Shown in pieces: positions 7,178 through 16,369 of a stretch of 64,000 nt of DNA (the stretch's first letter is position 1; each line of letters opens with the position of its first letter). The notes under the pieces are model-generated. The model was not told the origin of the DNA. It saw nothing but the letters and a program-made list of their open reading frames with translations, and did no database searches. A program made the position numbers and the translations under genes. The stretch is taken from contig AOIR01000031.1 of NCBI GenBank assembly GCA_000337115.1, forward strand, positions 1-64,000. The letters run 5' to 3'. This stretch comes from Natrinema thermotolerans DSM 11552. GTDB lineage: Archaea; Halobacteriota; Halobacteria; Halobacteriales; Natrialbaceae.

Positions 7178-7705
7178 TATCGCGGTCACGATACCGAACG
7201 GCGGGGTCGCTCGAGCCGGCCGGTAGCGATCGAACGCTCGAGACGGGACCGTCTCGCGGTCTCGAGTGCGACGGCAACCGACGATCACGGTAGGAACAGG
7301 AGATGCCGATAGCGGGCGCTTCGATGGGACGGACGAAAACGCAGACGGTTAAACGACCGTGGATGGCGACGTTCCACGGCGGGAACAAGCGGCGTCCAGT
7401 GTCAAACCACGAGGGGTGTATGGACAAGCGGTCACAATGGCCACAGTGGGCGGGTCGGTGCTGCATTGGTCGTGTCTGTGTTCGTTGTCATCACCTCACA
7501 CTACTGTATCGTCCGTTCAATAATAAAGGTTCCCACTAGCGCAATAGATGTAGTCTATGCGGGGAAGAGAAACGAATGTCCATACAGATCAGCTCAGTAC
7601 GACACTGTTCGATTTCTGGAACACGGACACTGGTGTTTGTGACCAATTAACGCTCGAGGACAGGGGACGGCGACCGACTGCGACGGAACCGACCGACAGA
7701 CTGGG

Positions 7706-7882
7706 TCAGTGCGCGACCGTCGCGGGTCGCTCGAGTCGAACGAAACTCCCGTCGCCGCAGACGCAGTCCTCGCTGGTGCCGAGCGGACGGATCGAGTCGT
7801 CGCCCGTGATTTCCGCGACGAGGATCACGCCACAGCCCTCACAGCGGACCGCGGCTCGCGTCGGGTCGGAGTGTGTCGACAT
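7706..7882 (-). CDS. small zinc-finger protein
   Basis: The 58-residue product starts MSTHSDPTRAAVRCEGCG. CEGCG and, about 25 residues later, CVCG give four cysteines for one zinc site, with beta-strand-like sequence between (VILVAEITGDDSIRPLG). I preferred the ATG at 7882 over one nine residues upstream because the added residues are not acidic or conserved-looking. It belongs to the large group of uncharacterised small haloarchaeal zinc proteins. It is isolated on its strand at the border between the repeat-rich accessory DNA and the core genome. Confidence 0.55.
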   Translation of the reverse strand: MSTHSDPTRAAVRCEGCGVILVAEITGDDSIRPLGTSEDCVCGDGSFVRLERPATVAH

Positions 7883-8125
7883 CGAGTACAACAACGCCCT
7901 CCATCGCAATCACTGTCGTTCCAAAATGTGAAGGAGGACCAAAGCGGACCGTCCGCGAGAACGATCAGTTCGAGCCGGCGGCCACGGCCGAGCGCCGACC
8001 CACGGAACCGGAGCCCTCAGCGGCCAAACACATGACTGCGGGGGACACACTCCGACCGGAACAGGTCCGTGCTTGATCCGCCCGCAAGCCCAACGGTTTC
8101 GGCGTCACCGCAAGTGACAGGACGC

Positions 8126-8773
8126 ATGGCCGATCCTGCCTCGAGCGTCAAGCGGTTGTTCATCAACGGGGTCGTCATCACGATTCCGCTGGTTGCGACG
8201 CTACTGGTTGTCTCGGTCGTCCTCAATTTCATCCTCGGGGCCCTCGCACCGGTGATCGCGGGGATCACCTACGTCTGGCCCGACGAGCCGCCGGTGCCGG
8301 TGATCCAGTTCGCGACGCTCGCGTCGGTGATCGGGGTCTTCCTGCTAGTCGGACTGGTCGCCGAATACACTCCCGGAACCTACCTCTCCAAGCGGGTCCA
8401 CGCGACGATGGAGACGATCCCCGGCGTCAGCACCGTCTACGAGAGCGTTCGCCGCGCCAGCAAACTGCTCGTCGAGGACGAATCCGACCAGTTCCAAGAC
8501 GTGAAACTCGTCGAGTTTCCCCACGAGGGTGCGTACATGCTCGGCTTTCTCACGGCCGAGACACCCCCCATGGTCGAGGCCAGCGCGGGCGAGGACGAGA
8601 TGGTGACGCTGATGGTCCCGCTCGCGCCCAACCCCGCCACGAACGGCTACGTCATGCACATGCCCGCCGAGAAGGTCCACGAGGTCGACCTGACCGTCGA
8701 GGAGGCGTTCCGGTCGATCGCGACGCTGGGCGTGGCCGCCGACAGCCTCGGCGAGGCCAAAGCCGGCGACTGA
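8126..8773 (+). CDS. DUF502 family membrane protein
   Basis: A 215-residue protein with two membrane spans near the N-terminus (about residues 14-42 and 60-80) and a soluble C-terminal part. The stretch HATMETIPGVSTVYESVRRASKLL and the later VEFPHEGAYMLGFLT are DUF502 hallmarks. The family is widespread in bacteria and haloarchaea and its function is unknown. The start at 8126 was chosen because MADPASSVKRLF opens the conserved region, while an upstream in-frame ATG would add a proline-rich stretch. It is a single gene on the same strand as mcm and 86 nt before it. Confidence 0.8.
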   Translation: MADPASSVKRLFINGVVITIPLVATLLVVSVVLNFILGALAPVIAGITYVWPDEPPVPVIQFATLASVIGVFLLVGLVAEYTPGTYLSKRVHATMETIPGVSTVYESVRRASKLLVEDESDQFQDVKLVEFPHEGAYMLGFLTAETPPMVEASAGEDEMVTLMVPLAPNPATNGYVMHMPAEKVHEVDLTVEEAFRSIATLGVAADSLGEAKAGD

Positions 8774-8827
8774 GCGGCGGCAGGCGACGTGACTGTCCGG
8801 AACCAGTTTCGCCCCGGTATACGACCA

Positions 8828-8833
8828 TTTATA
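8828..8833 (+). promoter_or_regulatory. TATA box of mcm
   Basis: TTTATA lies 27 nt before the mcm ATG, so the transcript would start at or next to the start codon, as is usual for leaderless haloarchaeal genes. Confidence 0.65.
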
Positions 8834-8859
8834 CCCGATGGCGGCCCTAGCGGTGTGCA

Positions 8860-10962
8860 ATGGCGCAAGCGGGAAACTCCGAACTCGTCGACTCTTTCGA
8901 GCAGTTCTTCCGGAACTACTACGACAGCGAGATCAAGCAGCTTGCCCAGCAGTACCCCAACGAGCAGCGGTCGCTGCACGTCGACTGGCAGGACCTCTAC
9001 CGGTTCGATCCCGATCTTGCCGACGACTTCATCAACCAGCCCGAACAGCTGCAACGATACGCCGAGGAGGCGCTGCGGCTGTACGACCTCCCGATCGACG
9101 TGAGCCTCGGGCAGGCCCACGTCCGCGTGCGGAACCTCCCGGAGACGGAGTCGCCCGAGATCCGCGAGATCCGCGCCCGCGATATGAACTCCCTCGTGCA
9201 GGTCCACGGCATCGTCCGCAAGGCCACCGACGTCCGCCCGAAGATCGAAGAAGCCGCCTTCGAGTGCCAGCTCTGTGGGACGCTCACTCGCGTCCCCCAG
9301 TCCAGCGGCGACTTCCAGGAACCCCACGAATGTCAGGGCTGTGAGCGGCAGGGTCCCTTCCGCGTGAACTTCGACCAGTCCGAGTTCGTCGACTCCCAGA
9401 AGCTCCGCGTCCAGGAGAGTCCCGAGGGGCTTCGCGGCGGGGAGACGCCACAAGCACTGGATATCAACATCGAGGACGACATCACCGGCGAGGTCACCCC
9501 CGGCGACCACGTCTCCGCGACCGGCGTTCTCCGCCTCGAGCAACAGGGCGACCAACAGGATCCGTCGCCGGTCTTCGACTTCTACATGGAGGGCATGTCC
9601 GTCGAGATCGACGAAGAGCAGTTCGAGGACATGGACATCACCGGCGAGGACAAAGAGGAGATCGTCCGTCTCTCGAGTTCCGAGGACATCTACGAGAAGA
9701 TGGTCGCCTCCATCGCCCCCTCGATCTACGGCTACGACCAGGAGAAGCTCTCGATGATCCTCCAACTGTTCTCCGGCGTCACGAAGCAGTTGCCCGACGG
9801 CTCGCGGATCCGGGGCGACCTGCACATGCTCCTCATCGGTGATCCTGGTACCGGGAAGAGCCAGATGCTGGCATACATCGAGAACATCGCGCCACGGGCC
9901 GTCTACACCTCCGGGAAGGGCAGCAGTTCGGCGGGTCTCACCGCCGCGGCCGTTCGCGACGACTTCGGCGACGGCCAGCAGTGGAGCCTCGAGGCCGGTG
10001 CGCTCGTCCTCGCAGACCAGGGGATCGCCGCCATCGACGAACTCGACAAGATGCGACCGGAAGACCGGTCCGCCATGCACGAGGCCCTCGAGCAACAGAA
10101 GATCTCCGTCTCGAAGGCGGGCATCAACGCCACGTTGAAGTCCCGGTGTTCGCTGCTCGGCGCGGCAAACCCCAAGTACGGCCGATTCGATCAGTACGAA
10201 CCGATCAGCGAGCAGATCGACCTCGAGCCGGCCCTGATTTCGCGGTTCGACCTGATCTTTACCGTGACGGACACGCCCGACGAGGAGAAAGACCGAAATC
10301 TCGCGGAACACATCATCACGACCAACTACGCCGGCGAGTTGACCACCCAGCGCGAGGAGATGTCCAGTCTCGAGGTCAGTCAGGGAGAGATCGACGAGAT
10401 GACCGACCAGGTCGATCCGGAGATCGACGCCGAACTCCTGCGGAAATACATCGCCTACGCCAAGCAGAACTGCCACCCGCGGATGACCGAGGCGGCCCGC
10501 AATGCGATCCGGGATTTCTACGTCGATCTGCGCTCGAAAGGGACTGACGAGGACGCCGCGGTGCCGGTCACGGCCCGCAAACTCGAGGCGCTGGTGCGGC
10601 TCTCGGAGGCCAGCGCCCGCGTTCGGCTCTCGGATACGGTCGAAGAGGCGGACGCCGAGCGAGTCATCGAGATCGTCCGCTCGTGTCTACAAGACGTCGG
10701 CGTCGATCCCGAGACCGGCGAGTTCGACGCGGACATCGTCGAGGCCGGGACCTCGAAGTCCCAGCGCGACCGGATCAAGAACCTCAAACAGCTCATCGGG
10801 GACATCGAAGAGGAATACGACGACGGCGCGCCGGTCGACATCGTCATGGAGCGGGCCGAGGAGATCGGCATGGACCAGTCAAAGGCCGAACACGAGATCG
10901 ACAAGCTCAAACAGAAAGGCGAGGTCTACGAACCGAGTACGAATACGCTCCGGACGACGTGA
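8860..10962 (+). CDS. mcm: MCM replicative DNA helicase
   Basis: The 700-residue minichromosome maintenance helicase unwinds DNA at the fork as a hexamer. The N-terminal domain carries a zinc site (CQLCGTL and CQGCERQG, about residues 130-165). The AAA+ core has Walker A GDPGTGKS at about 327-334, Walker B IAAIDELDKM at about 389-398 and an arginine finger in SRFDLIF near 460. A winged helix closes the C-terminus. Length fits an intein-free MCM; many haloarchaeal mcm genes carry inteins, and none is present here. It reads alone, with a TATA box 27 nt upstream, and is convergent with the TFB gene. Confidence 0.95.
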   Translation: MAQAGNSELVDSFEQFFRNYYDSEIKQLAQQYPNEQRSLHVDWQDLYRFDPDLADDFINQPEQLQRYAEEALRLYDLPIDVSLGQAHVRVRNLPETESPEIREIRARDMNSLVQVHGIVRKATDVRPKIEEAAFECQLCGTLTRVPQSSGDFQEPHECQGCERQGPFRVNFDQSEFVDSQKLRVQESPEGLRGGETPQALDINIEDDITGEVTPGDHVSATGVLRLEQQGDQQDPSPVFDFYMEGMSVEIDEEQFEDMDITGEDKEEIVRLSSSEDIYEKMVASIAPSIYGYDQEKLSMILQLFSGVTKQLPDGSRIRGDLHMLLIGDPGTGKSQMLAYIENIAPRAVYTSGKGSSSAGLTAAAVRDDFGDGQQWSLEAGALVLADQGIAAIDELDKMRPEDRSAMHEALEQQKISVSKAGINATLKSRCSLLGAANPKYGRFDQYEPISEQIDLEPALISRFDLIFTVTDTPDEEKDRNLAEHIITTNYAGELTTQREEMSSLEVSQGEIDEMTDQVDPEIDAELLRKYIAYAKQNCHPRMTEAARNAIRDFYVDLRSKGTDEDAAVPVTARKLEALVRLSEASARVRLSDTVEEADAERVIEIVRSCLQDVGVDPETGEFDADIVEAGTSKSQRDRIKNLKQLIGDIEEEYDDGAPVDIVMERAEEIGMDQSKAEHEIDKLKQKGEVYEPSTNTLRTT

Positions 10963-11052
10963 TCGAGCGGGGCCGCTGAACGGGACGAGAGTGTTTTTAC
11001 GCGTCGAGCGAGGTGCCACTGCCACTCGGCACCGAGAAACGGTGATTGCCGG

Positions 11053-11979
11053 TCAGTCCGACGGAGCGGAGACCAGTTCGGCCGACCCGAGTTCCCTGAG
11101 ATCGACGACGGTCGACCGGATCGTCACCGGTGCGACGTCGGCGACCTCGGCCGCCGTGGCCTGCGTGAGTGTGGGCCAGTCCTCGCGTTCCCCGGCGGCT
11201 TTGTAGAGACAGGCCGCCGCAACGCCACTCGGGTTTCGCCCGCCGATCCGTCCCGACTCGAGCAGGGTTTGGACGTGATCGCGGGCGCGTTGCTCGACGG
11301 CCGTTCCGACCTCGAGTTTCGAGGCGTATCGGGGCAGGTACTCGGCGGGATCGATCGGCCCGGTCGGGAGCCCGAGTTCGCGGTTCAACGCGTCGTAGGC
11401 GACGGAGAGTTCGTCGCCGTCGGCGCGGGCCGTCTCGGCGATCTCGTCGGTCGTCCGGGCGATCGACCGGGTCCGGCAGGTCGCGTAGATGGCGGCGGCC
11501 GCAAACCCCTCGAGCGAGCGGCCCTGAAAGAGCCCCTCGGACTGTGCGGACTCGAAGAGGGCACAGGCCTGCTCTCTGGCCGATTCCGGCAGCGAGAGCG
11601 AGGCGGTAATCCGTCTGATTTCGGCGAACCCGTAGACCTGATTCCGTTCGACTTTCGAGGAGATGCGTGCGCGGTTGTGTTCCCTTCGGAGGCGAGCGAT
11701 CTGTCGGCGCTTCCGGCCGGTCAGCCGGGAGCTGTATCCCGAATCGGAGCCGGAGCCGTAGCCGATCTCCGTCGACAGTCCACGATCGTGTCTCGAGCGG
11801 GTAAGCGGCGCGCCGGTCCGTCGTCGATCGGTGTCCTCGTCCTCGAAGGACCGCCATTCCGGGCCGCGGTCGATCGAATCCTCGCCGGAGACGAGTCCGC
11901 AGTCCTCACACACGATTTCGGTACCTCTCTGCCGTAATCTGCCATCGCATTCGGGACAGACTGCAGCCGTATCTGCCAT
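11053..11979 (-). CDS. tfb: transcription initiation factor TFB
   Basis: A 308-residue archaeal TFIIB. A zinc ribbon (CPECDGRL and CEDCGLV) occupies about residues 8-28, the B-finger/linker contains GPEWRSF, and two cyclin-like repeats fill about 100-300. TFB bridges TBP-bound TATA DNA and RNA polymerase and reads the BRE. Haloarchaea carry many tfb paralogues with distinct gene sets, and I cannot tell which one this is. The promoter side has TTTAAA-type sequence at about 12020-12028 and GGGAG before the ATG, so this gene seems to have a short 5' leader. Confidence 0.9.
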   Translation of the reverse strand: MADTAAVCPECDGRLRQRGTEIVCEDCGLVSGEDSIDRGPEWRSFEDEDTDRRRTGAPLTRSRHDRGLSTEIGYGSGSDSGYSSRLTGRKRRQIARLRREHNRARISSKVERNQVYGFAEIRRITASLSLPESAREQACALFESAQSEGLFQGRSLEGFAAAAIYATCRTRSIARTTDEIAETARADGDELSVAYDALNRELGLPTGPIDPAEYLPRYASKLEVGTAVEQRARDHVQTLLESGRIGGRNPSGVAAACLYKAAGEREDWPTLTQATAAEVADVAPVTIRSTVVDLRELGSAELVSAPSD

Positions 11980-12059
11980 CGGTTATTTGTTCTCCCTACA
12001 ATAGATTGACAACCCCTGATATTTAAAATGTAGGACTGTTTGAATTAAACAGGACAGGG

Positions 12060-12398
12060 TCAGAGACTGCGTAGCTGAGCCAGCAGCGATGACGACGACG
12101 AAGTTGCGGCGTCCTGGGTCGAATCGTCTCGGTCCGCTAACAACCGTTCGTACCGGTCGATGACGGCCTGTCGGCGGGTTTCGCTCCTCGCGACGAGTCG
12201 CTCGAGCGCGGCGATTCGGAGTCGAAGTCGAGTTCGTTCGATCCGAACGGACAGCGGCAGTTCACAGGGGGCTGTCTGGTCGATGGACTCGGCCGGAGGA
12301 CGACACCGGCGTGGATCGGCTCGAACGGACCGGTTCCGGTGAGTAATACGCGTCGGTTCGTCGACGGCGGATTGGGTCGGACCTCGTTCGACGGACAT
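12060..12398 (-). CDS. hypothetical protein with C-terminal coiled coil
   Basis: A 112-residue frame with normal haloarchaeal codon use. The first half is Arg/Pro-rich and probably disordered. Residues about 50-92 form an amphipathic helix with heptad leucines (RIERTRLRLRIAALERLVAR, then RYERLLADRD), suggesting a dimerising coiled coil. I recognise no family. It lies 80 nt upstream of the TFB gene on the same strand, with its own room for a promoter. A small TFB-associated or DNA-associated protein is possible, but that is guesswork. The Arg content is high enough that a spurious frame cannot be excluded. Confidence 0.5.
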   Translation of the reverse strand: MSVERGPTQSAVDEPTRITHRNRSVRADPRRCRPPAESIDQTAPCELPLSVRIERTRLRLRIAALERLVARSETRRQAVIDRYERLLADRDDSTQDAATSSSSSLLAQLRSL

Positions 12399-12522
12399 GG
12401 CTCGCCTGCGGGTTCGACGCTGGATCGGAAAAAGGTCAGTCAGTCGGGTGTCAGACGCGTCAGACGGCGGTCGTGCATCCGGACGACGTTACTCCTGCAG
12501 GTACTCGAGGACGCCGTCGGAT

Positions 12523-13800
12523 CTATCGATCCGACGAGCCCTCACTCGCAAGACTCGCGAGGACGCCGTCGGTGTCGGCCGGCACGGGTTCGGGTTCGCT
12601 CCCCGCCGCAGCGGCGGCGTCGGGATCTTTGAGCAGGTGGCCGGTGGTCAGACAGGCGACGCGTTCGTCGTCGTCGACGATCCCCTCGGCTCGGAGTTTT
12701 CGCAGGCCGGCGACGGAGGCCGCGGAAGCCGGTTCGACGCCGATCCCTTCGGCGGCGATATCCCGCTGGGCTTCGGTGATCTCCTCGTCGGAGACCGCGA
12801 CGGCGGTCCCGCCGGTTTCTCGGATACCGGGCAGGGCCTTCGGCGCGTTGACCGGGTTCCCGATCCGGATCGCGGTCGCGCGAGTCTCGACGTCCTCCCA
12901 GCGGCGGACCTCGTCGGCCCCGTTCTCGATCGCTTCGACCATCGGCGCGGCCCCCTCGGCCTGGACGCCGGTCAGTTTCGGCACGTCGTCCTCGTCGAGC
13001 GCGCCGGCCTGGACGAGTTCGCGGAAGGCCTTGTACAGCGCCGACGTGTTGCCGGCGTTGCCGACCGGCAGCACGATTCGGTCCGGGACGGCGTCGTAGT
13101 CGGCGAGAAAGCCCTCGAGGATCTCGAGGCCGATCGTCTTCTGACCCTCGAGCCGGAAGGGGTTCAGCGAGTTCAGCAGGTAGGCCTCGCCCTGCCCCGC
13201 GAGTTCCTGGACGATGTCGAGACAGGCGTCGAAGTTGCCGTCGACCTCGAGAATGCGGGCACCGTGGAGGCTGGCCTGTGCGATCTTGCCGGCGGCGACC
13301 TTGCCCGCGGGCAAGAGGACGAGCGTCTGCATCCCGCCACGGGAGCCGTAGGCGGCCAGGGCGGCGCTGGTGTTGCCCGTCGAAGCACAGGCCAGTCGGC
13401 CGACGTCGAGTTCTTTTGCGACCTTGACGCCGACGGTCATGCCGCGGTCCTTGAACGACCCCGTCGGGTTCATCCCTTCGTGTTTGATCCGCAGCGCTTC
13501 GATCCCGATCTCGTCCTCGAGACGGGGGACCTCGTACAGCGGGGTCGCCCCTTCCTGAATCGAGACGCCGGCCTCGAACGGCAGGGCGTCGGCATAGCGC
13601 CAGACGCCCTCGCCCTCGAAATCGTCGAACGTCGGCAGTTCGGCGTAGCGGACCTCGAGGAGGCCGTCGCAGTCGTCGCAGGTGTAGCGGACGTCGTCGA
13701 ACGGAGCGAAGGTTTCGCCGCACTCGATGCACTCGAGCCAAACGCCCTCGTCGGCGTCGGCGGGTTGATCGGGTTGCTCGGCCGAGAGACTGAGACTCAT
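12523..13800 (-). CDS. thrC: threonine synthase
   Basis: A 425-residue PLP enzyme that converts O-phosphohomoserine to threonine in the cytoplasm. A zinc-ribbon-like N-terminus (CIECGETF and CDDCDGLL, about residues 20-50) is typical of archaeal ThrC. The PLP lysine is in NPTGSFKDRG, and STGNTSAALAAY is the phosphate-binding/active-site loop. The start at 13800 gives MSLSLSAEQPD; a start nine residues upstream is possible but unlikely. The winged-helix regulator just upstream on the same strand ends 55 nt away, so the two may share a transcript. Confidence 0.92.
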   Translation of the reverse strand: MSLSLSAEQPDQPADADEGVWLECIECGETFAPFDDVRYTCDDCDGLLEVRYAELPTFDDFEGEGVWRYADALPFEAGVSIQEGATPLYEVPRLEDEIGIEALRIKHEGMNPTGSFKDRGMTVGVKVAKELDVGRLACASTGNTSAALAAYGSRGGMQTLVLLPAGKVAAGKIAQASLHGARILEVDGNFDACLDIVQELAGQGEAYLLNSLNPFRLEGQKTIGLEILEGFLADYDAVPDRIVLPVGNAGNTSALYKAFRELVQAGALDEDDVPKLTGVQAEGAAPMVEAIENGADEVRRWEDVETRATAIRIGNPVNAPKALPGIRETGGTAVAVSDEEITEAQRDIAAEGIGVEPASAASVAGLRKLRAEGIVDDDERVACLTTGHLLKDPDAAAAAGSEPEPVPADTDGVLASLASEGSSDR

Positions 13801-13855
13801 TGTCGGAGGGGAGGACCGCAGGGGCAAAAAGTGGGTGGATTCCGCGGTGGGCGTC

Positions 13856-14239
13856 TCAGTCGGCCCCGTCGTCGAACTCGTCGATCACGTCGTGGACCGT
13901 CGCGGTCCAGGCGTCCAGGGCCTCGTGGAGCATTGCCTTGGCCTCGGGCAGCGACGTGGCCGTATACTGGTAGACGTCGCCGCCGCCGTCGAGCAGCCGC
14001 CGGTCCCGGTACACGAGCCCGCGGTCCCGGAGCGTCGACAGCGACCGGTTGACCGTACTCCGGTCGCGCTCGAGGGCCGTGGCCAGTTCCGCGATCGTAC
14101 TCCCGGGCCGGTCACACAGGACGAGATAGGTCCGTGTCTCGTGATCCTCGATCCCAAACACGCAACTCATCACCTCTTCGAACGCCGGGTCCGATTCCTC
14201 CATCAGTTCTCCGAGGCGATGCTGGTGGGGCTCGGCCAT
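13856..14239 (-). CDS. winged-helix regulator, TrmB/MarR-like
   Basis: A 127-residue protein with a helix-turn-helix in the centre: TIAELATALERDRSTVNRSLSTLRDRGLVYRD, then a wing ending GGGDVYQYTAT. A charged helix follows. The N-terminal part (EEVMSCVFGIEDHETRTYLVLCD) is the first helix of a TrmB-type winged helix. It has no sugar-binding domain, so it is one of the short TrmB-like proteins common in haloarchaea. A TATA-like box at about 14262-14271 fits a leaderless start at 14239. The target is unknown; thrC downstream is a candidate. Confidence 0.75.
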   Translation of the reverse strand: MAEPHQHRLGELMEESDPAFEEVMSCVFGIEDHETRTYLVLCDRPGSTIAELATALERDRSTVNRSLSTLRDRGLVYRDRRLLDGGGDVYQYTATSLPEAKAMLHEALDAWTATVHDVIDEFDDGAD

Positions 14240-14319
14240 ACGATCCCTATGGACGACCGTCTCAAAATACCCGTTGCAGTCGGAACGGTACGAACGGCTC
14301 CGGCCGTGGGTTCGCCCCG

Positions 14320-14397
14320 CTACAACAGGTAGACGACGAGTACCGCCGTCGGCCCCAGTAGCATGAGCAGTGCGGCGAGTACGAATCGAAACCACAT
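14320..14397 (-). CDS. 25-residue hydrophobic micropeptide
   Basis: The reading frame MWFRFVLAALLMLLGPTAVL continues VVYLL and stops. It is one membrane helix with a positively charged N-terminus and nothing else. A TATA-like TATTATAC at 14426-14433 lies about 30 nt upstream, consistent with a leaderless transcript, and a purine-rich BRE-like string precedes it. There is no homology I can name. The micropeptide lies 80 nt upstream of the TrmB-like gene on the same strand. Such a short frame could be chance, but composition and promoter spacing argue for expression. Confidence 0.45.
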   Translation of the reverse strand: MWFRFVLAALLMLLGPTAVLVVYLL

Positions 14398-14681
14398 TGT
14401 AAATTTCAGTGATTATCACCCGCAGTATAATACCTCCTTTCGTTTCAACAGGTATGGGAGACGTTATATCGGAGAAACAACCGATTAATCGGAAGCGGAG
14501 CGGGTCATCGGTTGACGGTCACGAAGCGGGAAGCCCCGAGCAGCGAGTCGGTTCGGCCGACCGAATAGCCACCGTATGATCAGTAGCAGGACGTTCAGGC
14601 GGGATGATACTGCCACCGTTCAACGGGCCGGAGGCCGGTTGCCGGGCGCTCGTTCCCAGCATATGGAAACGTCACTGGACG

Positions 14682-14687
14682 TATATT
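14682..14687 (+). promoter_or_regulatory. TATA box of the membrane protein gene
   Basis: TATATT lies 25 nt before the ATG at 14712, in line with a leaderless start. The following TTCGAATCCCAT looks like a tRNA T-arm, but no tRNA can be folded here. Confidence 0.5.
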
Positions 14688-14711
14688 CGAATCCCATCCC
14701 AAGCATCGCGT

Positions 14712-15197
14712 ATGTCGACTGACCATGCTCACCACGCCGACCGATCGCTCGTCGTCCACTCGTACTGGCCGTACGCAGTCCTTCTCGGGGGACTGGTCGG
14801 AGTGATTCGGCCGGCTCTGACGATCTTTGCCGATATCGGACCGACCACGGGAGTCCTCACGACGCTGCCCGAAATGCAGTTGTGGTGGGTCCTCCACATC
14901 GGATATAGCGCCGTCTTCGCGACCGGATACGGGCTGATCGTCTACCACCACCGGCTGCGGCCGTTTTCGGAATCGATTCCCATGGGTGCCGTCCTCGGCC
15001 TTGGCTACGGGGTCGCCCTGTGGTTGGGCAACATCGTCATCGGCTGGAACCTCGTTCTCGCGCCACACCTGCTCTCGATGTCGACGCCGATCGATCCGCT
15101 GGCGGCTGGCCCGATCGTCGATCACATCGTCTACGGTCTCGGCCTCGGAGTCGTGTACGCGGCCGTCGTCCCGCGGCTGGACACCTACCGTGGCTGA
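14712..15197 (+). CDS. four-span membrane protein of unknown function
   Basis: A 161-residue protein with about four membrane helices: residues about 18-38, 55-78, 90-118 and 132-152. A histidine-rich N-terminus (HAHHA) precedes them. Glycine-rich helices (GAVLGLGYGVALWLGN) suggest tight packing. I recognise no transporter or enzyme signature. The start is supported by the TATA box 25 nt upstream. It is convergent with the arginine operon and ends just before the duplicated argF tail. Confidence 0.7.
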   Translation: MSTDHAHHADRSLVVHSYWPYAVLLGGLVGVIRPALTIFADIGPTTGVLTTLPEMQLWWVLHIGYSAVFATGYGLIVYHHRLRPFSESIPMGAVLGLGYGVALWLGNIVIGWNLVLAPHLLSMSTPIDPLAAGPIVDHIVYGLGLGVVYAAVVPRLDTYRG

Positions 15198-15215
15198 GAT
15201 TCGGCACCCCGTTTC

Positions 15216-15319
15216 GCTCACCAAAAACCTGGATCAAAAACCGCCCGCACTCCGTTCGTGATCAAACGCCTACTCGAGCAGCCAACTCAACAGCGCCTTC
15301 TGGGCGTGCAGTCGGTTCT
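15216..15319. repeat. relic of an argF 3' end (direct repeat copy A)
   Basis: About 104 bp align with 15359-15466, the last codons of argF and the sequence after them. Read on the minus strand this copy ends with the same residues as ArgF (NRLHAQKALLSWLLE) plus a stop, but differs at five synonymous positions and at no amino acid. A stop codon precedes the matching stretch, so it is not translated as a gene. Confidence 0.8.
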
Positions 15320-15416
15320 ACAACCCACCTTTTTCCGTTCGGGTCAGCAGAGCTGACCGCTCACGCAAAAATCTGGACCAAAAAACCGATCACTCACTCC
15401 GTTCGTGATCGGCCGC

Positions 15417-16346
15417 TTACTCCAACAGCCAACTCAACAACGCCTTCTGCGCGTGGAGTCGGTTCTCGGCCTGATCGAAAACGATCGACCGATCGCCCTC
15501 GATGACGTCATCCGTGACCTCCTCGCCGCGGTGGGCGGGGAGACAGTGCATGACCGAGGCGTCGGGGGCGTTCTCGAGCAGGTCCACGTTGACCTGGAAA
15601 CCCTCGAAGTCGTTCATCCGGACGTCGCGTTCGTCCTCCTGGCCCATCGAGATCCAGACGTCCGTATAGATGACGTCGGCGCCGGTGGCAGCCTCGACGG
15701 GATCGGTCGTGACCGTCGGATCGCCGCCCAGTTCACGGGCCCGCTCGAGGACCTCGCCGTCGACCTCGTACCCCTCCGGCGTCGCGATCGTCAGGTCGAT
15801 GTCGGTCAGCGCACAACCGAGCGCGAACGACTGGGCGACGTTGTTGCCGTCGCCGATCCAAGCCGCCGAGACGTCCTCGAAGCCGTCCTGGTGTTCGCGG
15901 ATCGTCTGTAGATCCGCGAGCGTCTGGCAGGGGTGGGCGTCGTCGGTGAGTCCGTTGACGATCGGTACCGAGGAGTACTCCGCGAGTACCTCGACGTTCT
16001 CGTGTTTGAACACGCGGGCCATCACGGCGTCGACGTACCGCGAGAGCGCACGCGAGGTGTCTTTCAGCGGTTCGCCCCGGCCGAGCTGGATGTCGTCTTC
16101 CCCGAGGAAGATCGCGTGCCCGCCGAGTTGGGTCATGCCCGTTTCGAAAGAGACCCGGGTACGGGTACTCGCCTTCTGGAAGAGCATCCCGAGGGTCTGG
16201 CCGGACAGGTCCGCGTGGTCATCGCCGGCGTCGACGGCGCGTTTGTACTCGTCGGCCCTGTCCAGCACTGCAAGCAGTTCCGCCTCGGAGAGGTCATCGA
16301 CGTCGAGGAAGTGTCTCGGCTCCGTCTCGTTCGTTGCTGTTGTCAT
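15417..16346 (-). CDS. argF: ornithine carbamoyltransferase
   Basis: A 309-residue enzyme that joins carbamoyl phosphate to ornithine to give citrulline, step six of arginine synthesis. The carbamoyl-phosphate site is ASTRTRVSFE near residue 60, HPCQTLADL near 138 lies in the active site, and MHCLPAH near 270 is the OTCase-specific HCLP motif that separates it from aspartate transcarbamylase. It is the last gene of the argWXCBDEF operon, 23 nt after argE. Its 3' end is partly duplicated just downstream (15216-15319). Confidence 0.95.
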   Translation of the reverse strand: MTTATNETEPRHFLDVDDLSEAELLAVLDRADEYKRAVDAGDDHADLSGQTLGMLFQKASTRTRVSFETGMTQLGGHAIFLGEDDIQLGRGEPLKDTSRALSRYVDAVMARVFKHENVEVLAEYSSVPIVNGLTDDAHPCQTLADLQTIREHQDGFEDVSAAWIGDGNNVAQSFALGCALTDIDLTIATPEGYEVDGEVLERARELGGDPTVTTDPVEAATGADVIYTDVWISMGQEDERDVRMNDFEGFQVNVDLLENAPDASVMHCLPAHRGEEVTDDVIEGDRSIVFDQAENRLHAQKALLSWLLE

Positions 16347-16369
16347 GGTATGATAGCTCGTCTGAAACG

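Noticed and set aside
8647-10476. 609-codon open frame opposite mcm
   Set aside because: Long antisense frames are expected in GC-rich genes; mcm on the plus strand is complete and conserved.
8860-10962. Intein in mcm
   Set aside because: Length and uninterrupted Walker A, Walker B and arginine-finger regions exclude an insertion.
14682-14705. Possible tRNA fragment (TTCGAATCCCAT)
   Set aside because: No pairing arms around it; the string is better explained as the TATA region of the next gene.
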